Under the pieces are notes generated by a model, which did not search any database, was not told the DNA's origin, and saw nothing but the letters and a program-made list of their open reading frames with translations. A DNA stretch of 64,000 bases from Novosphingobium sp. (GTDB taxonomy: Bacteria; Pseudomonadota; Alphaproteobacteria; Sphingomonadales; Sphingomonadaceae): positions 62,001-126,000 of the forward strand of contig NZ_JAUYRV010000052.1 of assembly GCF_030696665.1 (NCBI RefSeq). Reading direction: 5' to 3'. Of this stretch, positions 26,191 through 35,931 are shown one piece after another (the stretch's first letter is position 1; each line of letters opens with the position of its first letter). Position numbers and translations under genes: made by a program.

Positions 26191-27780
26191 GTGAGCGAAG
26201 TTACGATCAAGCGGGCGCTGCTTTCGGTGTCCGACAAATCCGGCCTTGTCGATCTGGGCAAGGCCTTGGCCGCGCGCGGCGTTGAACTGCTCTCGACCGG
26301 CGGCACCGCCAAGGCACTGCGCGATGCAGGCCTGACGGTGAAGGACGTGTCGGAGCACACCGGCTTTCCCGAAATGATGGATGGCCGCGTTAAGACGCTG
26401 CACCCCACGATCCACGGCGGACTGCTGGCCGTGCGCGACAATCCCGAACATGCCGCTGCGATGGCCGAACACAACATCGGCGCAATCGATCTCGTCGTGG
26501 TCAATCTTTACCCCTTCGAAGCGACCGTCGCCAAGGGCGCTGCGCGTGACGAAGTGATCGAGAACATCGACATCGGCGGCCCTTCGATGGTGCGCTCTGC
26601 TGCCAAGAACCACGATTACGTCACGATCCTCACAGATCCGGCGGACTACGCTGGCCTGCTGGCGGAACTGGAAACCAGCAACGGCGCAACCAGCCTTGCC
26701 TTCCGCCGTCTGATGGCCGCGCGGGCATTTGCCGCCACCGCCACGTATGACAGCATGATCAGCCAGTGGTTCGCCTTTGCCGATCAGCAGCAGATGTTCC
26801 CCGAAACACTGGCCGTGATCGGCAAGCGCGTCGAGGAGCTGCGCTATGGCGAGAATCCGCACCAGAAGGCTGCGCTCTACGTGCCCCGCGGCCCCTTCGC
26901 CACGGGCATCGCCCAGGCAGAACAGGTGCAGGGCAAGGAACTGTCCTACAACAACTACAACGATGCCGACGCTGCTTTTGAACTCGCTGCCGAATTTCGC
27001 GGGCAGGAACCAGCCGTGATCATCGTCAAGCACGCCAACCCTTGCGGCGTGGCGCAGGCATCCAACCTGCTCGAAGCGTGGCACGGTGCGCTCGCTTGCG
27101 ACGATGTTTCGGCTTTCGGGGGCATCGTCGCCACCAACGTGCCGCTGGATGGCCCTACGGCCAACGCGATCTGCGAGATCTTCACCGAAGTGGTGATCGC
27201 ACCTGCGGCCGACGATGCGGCCAAGGAAGCCTTCGCCCGCAAGAAAAACCTGCGCCTGCTGCTGACGGGCGATCTGCCTGATCCGCGCCGTGGCGGGCTG
27301 ATGGTCAAGCCTATCACCGGCGGGTTGCTGGTTCAGAGCCGCGACAACGGCGTGGTCTCACTTGATGACCTCAAGGTCGTGACAAAGCGCCAGCCGACCG
27401 AGCAGGAACTCAAGGACTGCCTCTTTGCCTGGACCGTGGCGCGCCATGTGAAGTCCAACGCCATCGTCTATGCCAAGGACGGAATCACTGCAGGCATCGG
27501 CGCAGGCCAAATGAACCGTCGTGATTCCAGCCGTATTGCCGCGATGAAAGCTGCCGAAGCCGCCGAAAAGTTTGGCTGGCTCCATTCGCGCACGGTCGGG
27601 TCGGCTGTCGCCTCGGATGCATTCTTCCCGTTCGCCGATGGCCTTATGGCCGCAGTCGAAGCGGGCGCAACCTGCGTCATCCAGCCCGGCGGATCGATCC
27701 GTGACGAAGACGTGATCAAGGCTGCCGATGAAGCGGGGCTTGCAATGGTGTTCACCGGCATGCGCCACTTCCGCCACTGA
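26191..27780 (+). CDS. purH: Bifunctional AICAR formyltransferase / IMP cyclohydrolase
   Basis: 529 residues from a GTG start. It performs the last two steps of IMP synthesis. The cyclohydrolase domain (1-200) shows [33 protein letters not shown] and [17 protein letters not shown]. The transformylase domain shows [10 protein letters not shown], the catalytic [11 protein letters not shown] and [16 protein letters not shown]. Complete and full length. A strong terminator follows. Confidence 0.97.
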   Translation: MSEVTIKRALLSVSDKSGLVDLGKALAARGVELLSTGGTAKALRDAGLTVKDVSEHTGFPEMMDGRVKTLHPTIHGGLLAVRDNPEHAAAMAEHNIGAIDLVVVNLYPFEATVAKGAARDEVIENIDIGGPSMVRSAAKNHDYVTILTDPADYAGLLAELETSNGATSLAFRRLMAARAFAATATYDSMISQWFAFADQQQMFPETLAVIGKRVEELRYGENPHQKAALYVPRGPFATGIAQAEQVQGKELSYNNYNDADAAFELAAEFRGQEPAVIIVKHANPCGVAQASNLLEAWHGALACDDVSAFGGIVATNVPLDGPTANAICEIFTEVVIAPAADDAAKEAFARKKNLRLLLTGDLPDPRRGGLMVKPITGGLLVQSRDNGVVSLDDLKVVTKRQPTEQELKDCLFAWTVARHVKSNAIVYAKDGITAGIGAGQMNRRDSSRIAAMKAAEAAEKFGWLHSRTVGSAVASDAFFPFADGLMAAVEAGATCVIQPGGSIRDEDVIKAADEAGLAMVFTGMRHFRH

Positions 27781-27800
27781 GGGGACAACCAGCGCAAACG

Positions 27801-27836
27801 AAAAGGGCCGGCCCCACGCGGGGACCGGCCCTTTTT
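27801..27836. terminator. Terminator shared by convergent purH and the cell wall hydrolase gene
   Basis: AAAAGGGCCGG-CCCC, loop ACGC, GGGG-A-CCGGCCCTTTTT. One bulged base. A-tract and T-tract flank the stem, so it can work on both strands. Confidence 0.88.
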
Positions 27837-27857
27837 CATGTCACCGCCGAACGGCGC

Positions 27858-28475
27858 TCAACGATAGAAGACGTGTCCGTCCACCTTGGCCATGCGGGTC
27901 TTGCCCCAACGCGGCGAAACATAAGTGGCGTGGAAGAACATTGCGCCCTCGACCGGGCTTTTCCACAAGCCCTCGTCAGCAATCCGCGCGATGCGCATGG
28001 CAGTTTGCCACGCGCGGCTGTCACGGTTGATCGCAGGCATCGAGCCACCCCGAACAAACGAGAACTGCGAGCGCTGGAACACTACGCCGCAGTACGACGC
28101 GGGGAAGCGGCCAGAATTGGAACGCGCCACGATCACACGGCCGACAGCAAGCTGCCCGGCCAACGATTCGCTCTTGGCTTCAAAAAACACGGCGCCGGCA
28201 AGGCACTCAAGTTCTTTTGAAAGCGTGGCGGGAATATCGGTTTCTGCAACCAGTTCGGCAAGCGAGGAAGCGTTCGCTTCGCTGCGGTCTACCTCGGCGT
28301 CCTGCTGCACATCGGCAAGCGGCTGCACCACGGGCTGGGAAATGAAGGTCGCGGCGATGGCGACCGGAGCGTTAAGGCTCTGTGCGGCAGCTTGGGAACC
28401 GCCTGTGCTGAGAAGCGTAGTGATAAATGTCGCAGCCAGACTTAGCGTTGCTGCGTATTGGAATTTCTTGCTCAT
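27858..28475 (-). CDS. Cell wall hydrolase, SleB/CwlJ family
   Basis: 205 residues. A signal peptide or anchor (AATLSLAATFITTLLSTGGS) is followed by a low-complexity stretch and the Hydrolase_2 domain (about 85-205): ECLAGAVFFEAKSESLAGQL with the catalytic glutamate, VGRVIVARSNSGRFP, SYCGVVFQRSQFSF and the C-terminal GAMFFHATYVSPRW. In alphaproteobacteria such enzymes cut peptidoglycan in the periplasm. It is convergent with purH. Confidence 0.92.
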   Translation of the reverse strand: MSKKFQYAATLSLAATFITTLLSTGGSQAAAQSLNAPVAIAATFISQPVVQPLADVQQDAEVDRSEANASSLAELVAETDIPATLSKELECLAGAVFFEAKSESLAGQLAVGRVIVARSNSGRFPASYCGVVFQRSQFSFVRGGSMPAINRDSRAWQTAMRIARIADEGLWKSPVEGAMFFHATYVSPRWGKTRMAKVDGHVFYR

Positions 28476-28687
28476 GCTTCATCGTCATTGGGCGGTGAGC
28501 TTCCGGTCATGGCGCGATATCGGGCCGGTCAGGCGGAATATTCCGCGTTACGGCGCGACATCGAAGGGCCATGTCGGTTGCCCCCCGTCTGCGTGCCAGC
28601 GCGATCGGCCCTCATGCCTCCCGTCACCGCCTGCGCAAAAATCGGTAGCGCGCCTTTAAACGGCGGTTCCCGAGAGTCAACCCGCGT

Positions 28688-29029
28688 TCAGGCGGCGGTC
28701 AGGTTGTCCCGGACGAAGCGTTCGCGATCCGCGACAGTCAGTTCAACTATCCACACATCCGGATCCTGCCCGCTGCGCCGGTCCAGATAGTCGTCAAAAT
28801 CTGATTTATTGTCAGATACTTGGACCTTTACCTGGCTCCACTTTCGCGTTCCATCAAGCTGCGGCATACGTTCATACAAAACGCCAAGACCCTGATTTTC
28901 AACCATAACAATCAGGATGGTGCCACCGTCCCGCTCGCCCTTATGCAATACCATGCCAAAGCCGCCAACAGCCTGCGCGGCGCGGACGAATCCGTTCACT
29001 TCAAGGTGCGCGGGCAGCCGTGTGTCCAC
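28688..29029 (-). CDS. DUF1491 family protein
   Basis: 113 residues from GTG 29029, which directly follows the upstream stop (TGAGTG). The sequence matches the small DUF1491 family, with LEVNGFVRAAQAVGGFGMVL, KGERDGGTILIVM, LGVLYERMP and the C-terminal PDVWIVELTVADRERFV. The function is unknown. It is the last gene of a minus-strand run hpf-ptsN-thioesterase-DUF1491, a layout that suggests cotranscription. Confidence 0.85.
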   Translation of the reverse strand: MDTRLPAHLEVNGFVRAAQAVGGFGMVLHKGERDGGTILIVMVENQGLGVLYERMPQLDGTRKWSQVKVQVSDNKSDFDDYLDRRSGQDPDVWIVELTVADRERFVRDNLTAA

Positions 29030-29539
29030 TCAGACCCTATCCGCGCTAGCAAGTACCGCGCGCAGGCCAGCATTATACCCATCAAGGCTGGAAAGCGGAA
29101 TGCGCGAACGCTGGAACGTGCCTGTGCCTCGTCCCACTTCCTCACCATCCTCATCAATCAGCCGTGCTTCGGCTACCAGCACGCGGCGGCGGCCTGAAAT
29201 CCAGCGACCTTCGGCGATCACGCGCCCGCCGTGAATGGGCTTGGTGAACAGCAGGTTGAACGATGTCGTCAGGAGGAAGCGATCAGTCACATGGGTGTTG
29301 GCCGCATAGAAAGCCGCATCGTCGAGCATCTTGAAATAGATCGTGCCATGCGCCGCCCCGGCGGCATGGAAGCAGGCCGGGGTCACATCGAAATGGATGC
29401 GCGAGAGGCCTTCGCCAATGATTTCAAGGCGGGATTCGAACATGTGGTTGATCGGAGCCGAACCGTAAAGGCCTTCAAGCGCGCGCCAATGGAGACTGGC
29501 GCTGTCGCCACCCCCAGCAGCGTCAACTTCAGGCTGCAT
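29030..29539 (-). CDS. PaaI-type hotdog-fold thioesterase
   Basis: 169 residues from ATG 29539. The hotdog fold shows GSAPINHMFESRLEIIGEG, the A-A-H-G-T-I-Y-F-K-M-L-D-D-A-A core helix and FNLLFTKPIHGGRVIAEG. PaaI-like enzymes hydrolyse acyl-CoA thioesters in the cytoplasm; the actual substrate is open. The start overlaps the end of ptsN by 11 bases. Confidence 0.88.
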   Translation of the reverse strand: MQPEVDAAGGGDSASLHWRALEGLYGSAPINHMFESRLEIIGEGLSRIHFDVTPACFHAAGAAHGTIYFKMLDDAAFYAANTHVTDRFLLTTSFNLLFTKPIHGGRVIAEGRWISGRRRVLVAEARLIDEDGEEVGRGTGTFQRSRIPLSSLDGYNAGLRAVLASADRV

Positions 29540-30002
29540 CGCGATCAATAACGTTGACGAGCAGGCCGTAGAGTGCCTCGGCATCAGGGGCGGCGACCAG
29601 TCGTTCGTGCATGCGTTCATCGCGCATGAGGCGCGAGATCGCAGCCAGTGCCTGAAGATGCGACGCACCTGCCTGCGAGGGCGAGAGCAGGCCGAATACA
29701 CAATCCACCGGCATCCCATCGGCGGATGTAAATTCAACCGGCTGGGCCAAGCGGAAAAACGCCGCGACAGGACGTTCAAGCCCGTCGATCCGGGCGTGGG
29801 GAATGGCCACGCCCCGTCCAAAGCCGGTACTGCCCAGCTTTTCACGCTCCTCTATCCCATCGATCACCGTTTCGGCATCAAGCGCATAGACCGACGCAAA
29901 GCACGCCGCGAGATCGGCAAGAATCTGCTGCTTGGTGTCCGCTCGCATCACACGCACGGCCTGAGGATCAAGGGTAAAAAGTGCCGTCATAACGGTAAGC
30001 AT
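29529..30002 (-). CDS. ptsN: Nitrogen-PTS enzyme IIA (PtsN)
   Basis: 157 residues, typical length. The phosphorylated His69 lies in GRGVAIPHARIDG. EREKLGSTGFG and the C-terminal helix pair complete the EIIA-mannitol-like fold. PtsN takes phosphate from PtsP via NPr and controls potassium, phosphate and nitrogen responses by binding partner proteins. The start at 30002 or at the in-frame MTALF ATG at 29990 cannot be decided, since no clear ribosome site is seen. It sits downstream of hpf, as is usual, although rpoN is missing. Confidence 0.93.
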   Translation of the reverse strand: MLTVMTALFTLDPQAVRVMRADTKQQILADLAACFASVYALDAETVIDGIEEREKLGSTGFGRGVAIPHARIDGLERPVAAFFRLAQPVEFTSADGMPVDCVFGLLSPSQAGASHLQALAAISRLMRDERMHERLVAAPDAEALYGLLVNVIDRDAA

Positions 30003-30094
30003 GTATCACAAGAGTGCAAATGCACGGTGAACCGGGCCGCGCAATGCGCCCGAATGTTTGTCAAAGCAAGCGCAAAGCCTTTGGTCACACTTTG

Positions 30095-30134
30095 AAAAAA
30101 GCCGCCGAACCGGGGGTTTGTCCTATCCCCCGGT
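30095..30134 (-). terminator. Hairpin between hpf and ptsN
   Basis: On the minus strand ACCGGGGG and CCCCCGGT pair across 10 bases, then TCGGCGGC and six T follow. The T-run is 8 bases from the stem, so it is an imperfect terminator or an attenuator in the hpf-ptsN transcript. Confidence 0.55.
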
Positions 30135-30146
30135 ACGGCAACGACC

Positions 30147-30731
30147 TTACTTTGGTTCCACCCAACCGATCGACCCATCGCCCCGGCGATAGACCATGTT
30201 GTGCAGCCCGGTGCCCGCATTCTTGAACAACAACGCATTGGTGTTGCGCAAATCGAGCATCATCACCGCGTCCGACACCGACGCTGTCGGCACATCGACG
30301 CGGGTTTCTGCGATGACCAGCGGTGCATCGTCAGGCGCATCGTCGCTCGCCTCGTCGTGGGCAAACACCGTGTATGCCGCGTCCTGCACTTCAAAGTTTG
30401 CTTCATCGGACTTGCGTGCGTGGTCTGCACCCTCATGCCGGTCCTTGATCCGGCGGCGATAGCGGCGCAGTTGCTTCTCGATTTTTTCGGCCGACTGGTC
30501 GAGCGCGATATGTGCGTCCTGCGCCACTGCGCTGCCCTTGAGGATCAGACCCTGCGTCACGTGCGTTACGATGTCACAGCGGAAACCGCCGTGCGGTGCC
30601 TTCCCCATTGTGACGTGCGAGGAAAGCGCTCGGGAAAAATGCTTGTCGACGATGGCGCCAAGGCGCTCTTCGGCATGAGTCTGCAACGCAGCGCCGGTAT
30701 CGACCTGATGTCCCGAAACGCGAATATCCAT
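30147..30731 (-). CDS. hpf: Ribosome hibernation promoting factor, long form
   Basis: 194 residues. The N-terminal S30AE domain (1-105) begins MDIRVSGHQVDTGAALQTHA and includes VTMGKAPHGGFRCDIVTHV. A flexible acidic linker leads to the C-terminal domain (about 140-194) with VMMLDLRNTNALLFKNAGTG, which dimerises ribosomes into inactive 100S particles. This is the long HPF found outside enterobacteria. A ribosome site AGGAGAAG lies just upstream. It is the first gene of the hpf-ptsN run. Confidence 0.93.
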   Translation of the reverse strand: MDIRVSGHQVDTGAALQTHAEERLGAIVDKHFSRALSSHVTMGKAPHGGFRCDIVTHVTQGLILKGSAVAQDAHIALDQSAEKIEKQLRRYRRRIKDRHEGADHARKSDEANFEVQDAAYTVFAHDEASDDAPDDAPLVIAETRVDVPTASVSDAVMMLDLRNTNALLFKNAGTGLHNMVYRRGDGSIGWVEPK

Positions 30732-30791
30732 AAGTCACTTCTCCTGTCACTCGGGCGAGCCGCCCCGATAGCCCAGATCAGCCAGCGCCTT

Positions 30792-31493
30792 TCAGCGCGA
30801 CCAGATCGGCTCGCTAAATCCCGCCATGAATGCATCATGGCGGGCAAGCTCCTCCGCGCTCGCGGCATGCGGGCGCGGGGAACGGAAAGTGCGGGTAACG
30901 CTGCCTGAAACCATCACGGTCTCCTGCATCGCTACAGCCTCGGCCCTCGCAGCGACGTCTGCCGCAAGTTCAAGGCCGATCTGCCTGCCGCCCATCAGCT
31001 CAACATAGAGCTGCGCGAGCAGTTCCGCATCCAGTAGCGCCCCGTGCTTTGTCCGGTGGCTGCGGTCTATGCCGTAGCGCGAGCAGAGGGCATCGAGGCT
31101 GAGCTTGGCACCGGGATGTTTGCGGCGCGCAATCGCCACCGTATCGATCATCCGGTCCCGGCTGACGGGTTCCAGCCCGCACATTTCCAGCTCGTTGTTC
31201 ATGAAGCCGAAGTCGAATCCGGCATTGTGCGCGACGAGCGGTGAGTCGCCGATGAAATCAAGGAACTCGCCGGTCTTTTCGGCAAACTTCGGCTTGTCGG
31301 AAAGGAACGTGATCGACAGTCCGTGGACCGCCTCAGCCTCAGCCGGCATGTCACGCTCAGGGTTGAAGTAACAATGGAAAACCGAACCCGTGGGCACCCG
31401 GTTGACCATTTCGATGCAACCAATCTCCACCAGCCGATCCCCGCTTCTGGGGTCCAGCCCGGTCGTCTCTGTATCGAAAACGATCTCACGCAT
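30792..31493 (-). CDS. dnaQ: DNA polymerase III epsilon subunit (proofreading exonuclease)
   Basis: 233 residues from ATG 31493. The 3'-5' exonuclease motifs are FDTETTGLD (Exo I), SPLVAHNAGFDFGFMN (Exo II) and HGALLDAELLAQLY (Exo III). The C-terminal 50 residues carry RTFRSPRPHAASAEELARHD, the region that binds the alpha subunit. It is in the minus-strand block coaE-aroE-maf-ppsR at the presumed origin, as in other alphaproteobacteria. Confidence 0.96.
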   Translation of the reverse strand: MREIVFDTETTGLDPRSGDRLVEIGCIEMVNRVPTGSVFHCYFNPERDMPAEAEAVHGLSITFLSDKPKFAEKTGEFLDFIGDSPLVAHNAGFDFGFMNNELEMCGLEPVSRDRMIDTVAIARRKHPGAKLSLDALCSRYGIDRSHRTKHGALLDAELLAQLYVELMGGRQIGLELAADVAARAEAVAMQETVMVSGSVTRTFRSPRPHAASAEELARHDAFMAGFSEPIWSR

Positions 31494-31535
31494 TGAAGGA
31501 TATGTGGACCCGCAATGGGGGGCTGGCAAGGGGCG

Positions 31536-32147
31536 CTAGGGCAACTTGCGGGGGTTTTTTTCCCGGATGGCTGCAACCAGTGCGGCGACTTGTGCCTCAG
31601 TCTCGGCCAGTGTCACACCGGTATCGATCACATGGTCCGCCCGCGCGCGTTTTTCGGCATCGGGCACTTGCAATGAAAGGATGTGCGCGAACTTTTCCGC
31701 CGTCATCCCGGGCCGCGCCAGCACGCGCTTGCGCTGCACTTCGGCAGGGGCCGACACGACCATGACCGCATCAAGATCCTTGCCATGCCCCTTTTCAAAC
31801 AACAGCGGAATGTCGAACACGATCAGCGGCTCGCCGATATGCTCGATCATGAACGCCTCGCGCATCCGCGCGACCGCCGGGTGGACGATGGCCTCAAGCC
31901 GCTTGAGCGCGGCTGCATCGCCAAAAACCTTAGCGCCCAGTTCCTGCCGCTTCACGCCTTCCGGCCCGGTCGTGCCCGGAAACGCCGCCTCGATCGCCGG
32001 CACCAACGCGCCGCGCGGCCCTTGCAGATGATGCACCGCTGCATCGGCATCGAAAACCGGCACGCCAATCTCGCGCAGCATCAGGGCCACCGCTGATTTG
32101 CCCATGCCGATGGAACCGGTCAGCCCCATGACGAACGGCCTGCTCAT
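31536..32147 (-). CDS. coaE: Dephospho-CoA kinase
   Basis: 203 residues. Last step of coenzyme A synthesis. P-loop GLTGSIGMGKSAVALM at residues 9-24, then the family's FDADAAVHHL, the lid region VVSAPAEVQRKRVLARPGMT and ADHVIDTG. The start overlaps the aroE stop by 4 bases. Complete. Confidence 0.96.
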   Translation of the reverse strand: MSRPFVMGLTGSIGMGKSAVALMLREIGVPVFDADAAVHHLQGPRGALVPAIEAAFPGTTGPEGVKRQELGAKVFGDAAALKRLEAIVHPAVARMREAFMIEHIGEPLIVFDIPLLFEKGHGKDLDAVMVVSAPAEVQRKRVLARPGMTAEKFAHILSLQVPDAEKRARADHVIDTGVTLAETEAQVAALVAAIREKNPRKLP

Positions 32148-33001
32148 GCCAGCAGCCTTTCACGCAGTTCCACGTCCGCCGCTCCGCGCGGCGGCACTGC
32201 ACCAAAGAAGCGCCGGAACGCATGATCTGCCTGCCCGATCAGCATGGAAAGCCCATCCACCGTGCGGAACCCCGCCGCCCGCGCAGCTTTCAGAAACTCG
32301 GTCTCCAATGGCGAGGTGACGATGTCATAGAACACCGACCCCGGTGGTGCATGGCTCATATCAAAGGCCAAAGGCGGCTGCCCGCTCATCCCCAGCGATG
32401 AAGCATTGACCACCAGATCAAAGCACCCCTCGCGGTCGTCAAAAACGAAGTCAGTCGCATCGGCAAAGTGATCGAGCGGTGCCACGTGATGCTCACCCTG
32501 CGGGTCCAGCTCATCAAGCAGCCTTCTCGCCTTCTCCACATCACGCCCCGACAGCACGATCACCGCGTGCTCATCGGCCAGCGCCGCCACAATCGCCCGC
32601 GCCGCGCCGCCCGTGCCCAGCACGCGGGCCATGCGGAAATAGTGCGTCTGCGCCAGGTCTGCGCGCAATGGCTCCAGAAACCCCGGCGCATCGGTGTTGT
32701 ACCCGACCAGCGCCCCATCTTCAGGCACGATAGTGTTCACCGCCCCGATCCGCTCGGCCAGCGGATCAAGCCGGCCCAGCAAGGGGATAACCGCCTGCTT
32801 GTGCGGCATCGTCACATTGCAGCCGCGCCAAGCGGGATCGCTCCGTCGCGCTGCCAGATAATCCGCCAACCCATCCGCCGTCACATGCGCACGATCATAG
32901 CGCCCTTCCAGCCCCAGCTTCTCCAGCCAGAACCCGTGAATGACCGGCGATTTGGATTGCGCAATCGGATCCCCGATCACTTCGGCATAAGGCACATTCA
33001 A
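32144..33001 (-). CDS. aroE: Shikimate dehydrogenase
   Basis: 285 residues from TTG 33001, which overlaps the maf stop as TTGA; GTG 32995 is the other choice and no ATG fits. Shikimate-binding [18 protein letters not shown], the catalytic Lys in [10 protein letters not shown], the NADP-binding [15 protein letters not shown], and [15 protein letters not shown] are all present. It reduces 3-dehydroshikimate in aromatic amino-acid synthesis. Confidence 0.95.
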   Translation of the reverse strand: MNVPYAEVIGDPIAQSKSPVIHGFWLEKLGLEGRYDRAHVTADGLADYLAARRSDPAWRGCNVTMPHKQAVIPLLGRLDPLAERIGAVNTIVPEDGALVGYNTDAPGFLEPLRADLAQTHYFRMARVLGTGGAARAIVAALADEHAVIVLSGRDVEKARRLLDELDPQGEHHVAPLDHFADATDFVFDDREGCFDLVVNASSLGMSGQPPLAFDMSHAPPGSVFYDIVTSPLETEFLKAARAAGFRTVDGLSMLIGQADHAFRRFFGAVPPRGAADVELRERLLA

Positions 33002-33585
33002 GACGGCAATTCTCCCTGCGCGCGCAATGCGCCCAGCAGCGCCAATAGCGGCATTCCCAAAACGGTGAAGTGGCTGCCGTCGATCTGTTCGAACAGCTGC
33101 ACGCCCAACGCCTCGATCCGGAACACCCCGACGCAGCCCGCAACGGCAGGCCATTCCCTGTCGATATAACTCTGGATAAATCCGGGAGAAAGCGTGCGAA
33201 CCTGCAGTTTTGCGGTCTCGCAGGTTTTCCACACCACCGCGCCATCACGCATCAGCACGGCGGCGGAATGAAGGTGCATTTCCTTGCCCGAGAAGAACTC
33301 CAGATGCTCGACCGCATTGTCACGGCTCACCGGCTTGTCGAACTGACGCCCGCACACCTCAACCAGCGAATCCCCGCCCAGCACCAGTCGCCCCGGCGCA
33401 GCCAACGAAACCCCCACCGCCTTGGCTTCGGCCAGCACGCCTGCGATCTGGCATCCCGGAACGCCGATAAGCTCGCGCTTGATCGCCCCTTCGTCCACAT
33501 CCGATCCGCGCGCCTCGAATGGCACGCCTGCATCCTGAAGCATCGCCTTGCGCGACGCGCTCTGGCTCGCAAGGATCAAGGTCAT
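32998..33585 (-). CDS. maf: Maf-type nucleoside triphosphate pyrophosphatase
   Basis: 195 residues. Maf proteins hydrolyse non-canonical or canonical NTPs to NMP. The N-terminal [17 protein letters not shown], the lysine helix [22 protein letters not shown] and the C-terminal [18 protein letters not shown] fit the family. The start overlaps the ppsR stop as ATGA. One of five genes pointing away from the presumed origin. Confidence 0.94.
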   Translation of the reverse strand: MTLILASQSASRKAMLQDAGVPFEARGSDVDEGAIKRELIGVPGCQIAGVLAEAKAVGVSLAAPGRLVLGGDSLVEVCGRQFDKPVSRDNAVEHLEFFSGKEMHLHSAAVLMRDGAVVWKTCETAKLQVRTLSPGFIQSYIDREWPAVAGCVGVFRIEALGVQLFEQIDGSHFTVLGMPLLALLGALRAQGELPS

Positions 33586-34424
33586 ATCGGCTTCACTCCA
33601 TCGCCACCGCCGCCACCGGCCGCACGTTCATTGTACAGGTTGATCACCGCCGCAGCTGTCTCTTCGATAGAGCGGCGCGAAACATCGATCACGGCCCAGC
33701 CGTTATCGGCAAACATGCGCCGTGCATATTGCACTTCGCGCGTGACCTGATCGTTGTCGACATAGGCGGTTTCAGGTGCCTGATTCAGTGACAGCAACCG
33801 GTTGCGCCGCACCGCGATCAGCCTTTCCGGGCTGGTCGTCAGCCCCACCACCAAGGGGCGGCGCAGTGAAAACAGCATCGACGGCGGCGGACTTTCCACC
33901 ACAATCGGGATATTCGCCACCTTGTACCCGCGATTGGCGAGGTAGATCGACGTCGGCGTCTTCGAACTGCGCGAAACGCCCGCCAGCACGATGTCGGCCT
34001 CCTCCCAGTTCTCCCAGTTCACGCCGTCATCATGGGCAATCGTGAACTGGATCGCATCGACACGCGCGAAGTAGGCCTCGTCCATCATGTGCTGACGGCC
34101 CGGTCTGCCTTTGGCCTGCACACCCAGTTGCTGCTGCAAGGCGTCGGTCACGGTATCAAGCGCCGCCACGCTCGGCAGACCCAGCGCCATGCAGCGCTGC
34201 TCCAGCCGCTCGCGGGTTTCGGGATTGACCAGCGTGTAAAGCACCAGCCCGGGATTGGCTGCAATCTCGCCCATGATGCGGTCCAGATGTTGCATTGATC
34301 GCACCATCGGCCAGAAGTGGCGGACCACGTCAGCCCCATCGAACTGCGCCAGTGCCGCCTTGGCAATCATTTCCAGCGTTTCGCCGGTGGAATCCGACAG
34401 AAGGTGCAGGTGCAGGCGCTGCAT
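33582..34424 (-). CDS. ppsR: PEP synthase / pyruvate phosphate dikinase regulatory protein (DUF299)
   Basis: 280 residues from ATG 34424 ([16 protein letters not shown]). The family is a bifunctional ADP-dependent kinase and Pi-dependent phosphorylase that switches PEP synthase or PPDK. P-loop-like [30 protein letters not shown] and [11 protein letters not shown] are present. It borders the gap before hemE. In alphaproteobacteria the origin of replication typically lies between this gene and hemE. Confidence 0.95.
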   Translation of the reverse strand: MQRLHLHLLSDSTGETLEMIAKAALAQFDGADVVRHFWPMVRSMQHLDRIMGEIAANPGLVLYTLVNPETRERLEQRCMALGLPSVAALDTVTDALQQQLGVQAKGRPGRQHMMDEAYFARVDAIQFTIAHDDGVNWENWEEADIVLAGVSRSSKTPTSIYLANRGYKVANIPIVVESPPPSMLFSLRRPLVVGLTTSPERLIAVRRNRLLSLNQAPETAYVDNDQVTREVQYARRMFADNGWAVIDVSRRSIEETAAAVINLYNERAAGGGGGDGVKPI

Positions 34425-34780
34425 GAACGGGCTTTCTGGTGCGGTTTTTCCCGGCTGAGCGATGGGTCGGGATGAACCTGTGGACAGTGGCCTGATAAAC
34501 CACGGGACAGTTCCGGGGACAAGTTTGACCCGCAGATTCACCCTCCCTTCGAGTCATTCCCACACCCGGTTGTGGACAGGTGGACAGTCTTTTCCCCAGC
34601 CTGTGGAGAGCGATGATAACTTCGCCTTGACCTGACTCTGTCCAGAGTCGGAGACAGGGAAAAGTGTGGAAGCGGACTCACAAATCGGGCAGACCGCTGC
34701 AATCCCCGGTATCCACAGGGTCAACTAACACCATCAACCTGATTCTAAGAATCTATAGTAAGTAGAATGGACGAAGCACG
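34425..34780. other. Predicted chromosomal origin of replication (oriC) between ppsR and hemE
   Basis: A 356-bp stretch without a gene. DnaA-box-like 9-mers: TGTGGACAG at 34479-34487 and 34571-34579, GGTGGACAG at 34579-34587, TGTGGAGAG at 34602-34610, TGTGGAAGC at 34665-34673, and GTATCCACA at 34709-34717 (8/9 to TTATCCACA). Two perfect inverted repeats lie at 34634-34649 (GACTCTG TC CAGAGTC) and 34741-34753 (GATTCT A AGAATC). The last 60 bases are clearly AT-richer, a candidate unwinding element. The hemE/ppsR flanks are those of known alphaproteobacterial origins, and the genes on both sides are transcribed away from the gap. Confidence 0.8.
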
Positions 34781-35836
34781 ATGCCGGAAACGACGCTCCA
34801 GACCGCGCCAGAAGCAGGCCCTCTTCTACGGACTCTTCGCGGCGAGAATCTGCCCAGCCGTCCGATCTGGCTGATGCGTCAGGCGGGGCGCTATCTGCCC
34901 GAATACCGCGAATTGCGCGCCGAAAGGGGCGGCTTCCTTGCGCTGGTCTATGATACCGATGCTGCGGCAGAGGTCACCGTGCAGCCGATCCGCCGCTTCG
35001 GCTTCGATGGCGCGATCCTGTTTTCCGACATCCTGATCGTGCCTTACGCGATGGGCCAGAACCTCCAGTTCCTCGCCGGTGAAGGCCCGCACCTCTCGCC
35101 ACGCCTGCTCGATGCCACGCTGGAAAGCCTCACAGCCGTGCCTGAGCGCCTTGCCCCGATCTATGAGACGGTGGCCAAGGTGAAGGCGCAGATATCGCCT
35201 GAGACGACGCTGCTCGGCTTTGCGGGCAGCCCGTGGACCGTCGCCACCTACATGGTCGCAGGCGAAGGCAGCCGCGACCATCACGACACGCGTGCCCTTG
35301 CCTATCGTGATCCGTCCGCGTTTCAGGCGATCATCGATGCCATCGCCGATGTGACCATCGAATATCTCTCCGGCCAGGTCGATGCCGGTGCGCAAGGCTT
35401 GCAGCTGTTCGATTCATGGGCAGGCAGCCTGTCGCCTGCGCAATTCGAACGCTGGGTCATTGCCCCCAATGCAAAGATCGCCGCCGAAATGCAGCGTCGC
35501 TATCCACACGTTCCAGTCATCGGCTTCCCCAAGGGCGCGGGTGAAAAGCTGGCCGCCTATGCCCGCGAAACCGGCGTGAACGCAGTGGGTGTGGACGAAA
35601 CCATCGACCCGCTCTGGGCTGCGCGCGAACTGCCCGCTGGCATGCCAGTGCAGGGCAATCTCGATCCGCTGCTGCTGCTATCAGGCGGGCCGGATCTGGA
35701 AAAGCAGACGATCCGCGTGCTCGAAGCCTTCGCCGACCGCCCGCACGTGTTCAACCTTGGCCACGGCATCGGGCAATTCACGCCTATTGAAAACGTCGAG
35801 GCACTGTTGAAGATCGTGCGAGGTTGGTCACACTGA
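34781..35836 (+). CDS. hemE: Uroporphyrinogen decarboxylase
   Basis: 351 residues. It makes coproporphyrinogen III in haem synthesis. The N-terminal RPIWLMRQAGRYLPEYRELR, the catalytic aspartate region ILFSDILIVPYAMG, GFAGSPWTVATYMVAG, QLFDSWAG and the C-terminal FNLGHGIGQFTPIENV are complete. It lies directly beside the presumed origin and is followed by hemJ. Confidence 0.97.
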   Translation: MPETTLQTAPEAGPLLRTLRGENLPSRPIWLMRQAGRYLPEYRELRAERGGFLALVYDTDAAAEVTVQPIRRFGFDGAILFSDILIVPYAMGQNLQFLAGEGPHLSPRLLDATLESLTAVPERLAPIYETVAKVKAQISPETTLLGFAGSPWTVATYMVAGEGSRDHHDTRALAYRDPSAFQAIIDAIADVTIEYLSGQVDAGAQGLQLFDSWAGSLSPAQFERWVIAPNAKIAAEMQRRYPHVPVIGFPKGAGEKLAAYARETGVNAVGVDETIDPLWAARELPAGMPVQGNLDPLLLLSGGPDLEKQTIRVLEAFADRPHVFNLGHGIGQFTPIENVEALLKIVRGWSH

Positions 35837-35873
35837 TCCTCACCTCACCCCTTACGAACGTCTTGCAATCAAG

Positions 35874-35912
35874 CGTCTGCGGCCCGAAATAGCCCCCACA
35901 GGGGCGCAGACG
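35874..35912 (+). promoter_or_regulatory. Stem-loop in the hemE-hemJ intergenic leader
   Basis: CGTCTGCG (35874-35881) pairs perfectly with CGCAGACG (35905-35912), with a second small hairpin (AGCCCCC/GGGGC type) inside. It ends 19 bases before the hemJ start. No T-run follows, so it is not a normal terminator. Confidence 0.4.
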
Positions 35913-35931
35913 GCAGGCGAGAGCGCAAAAC

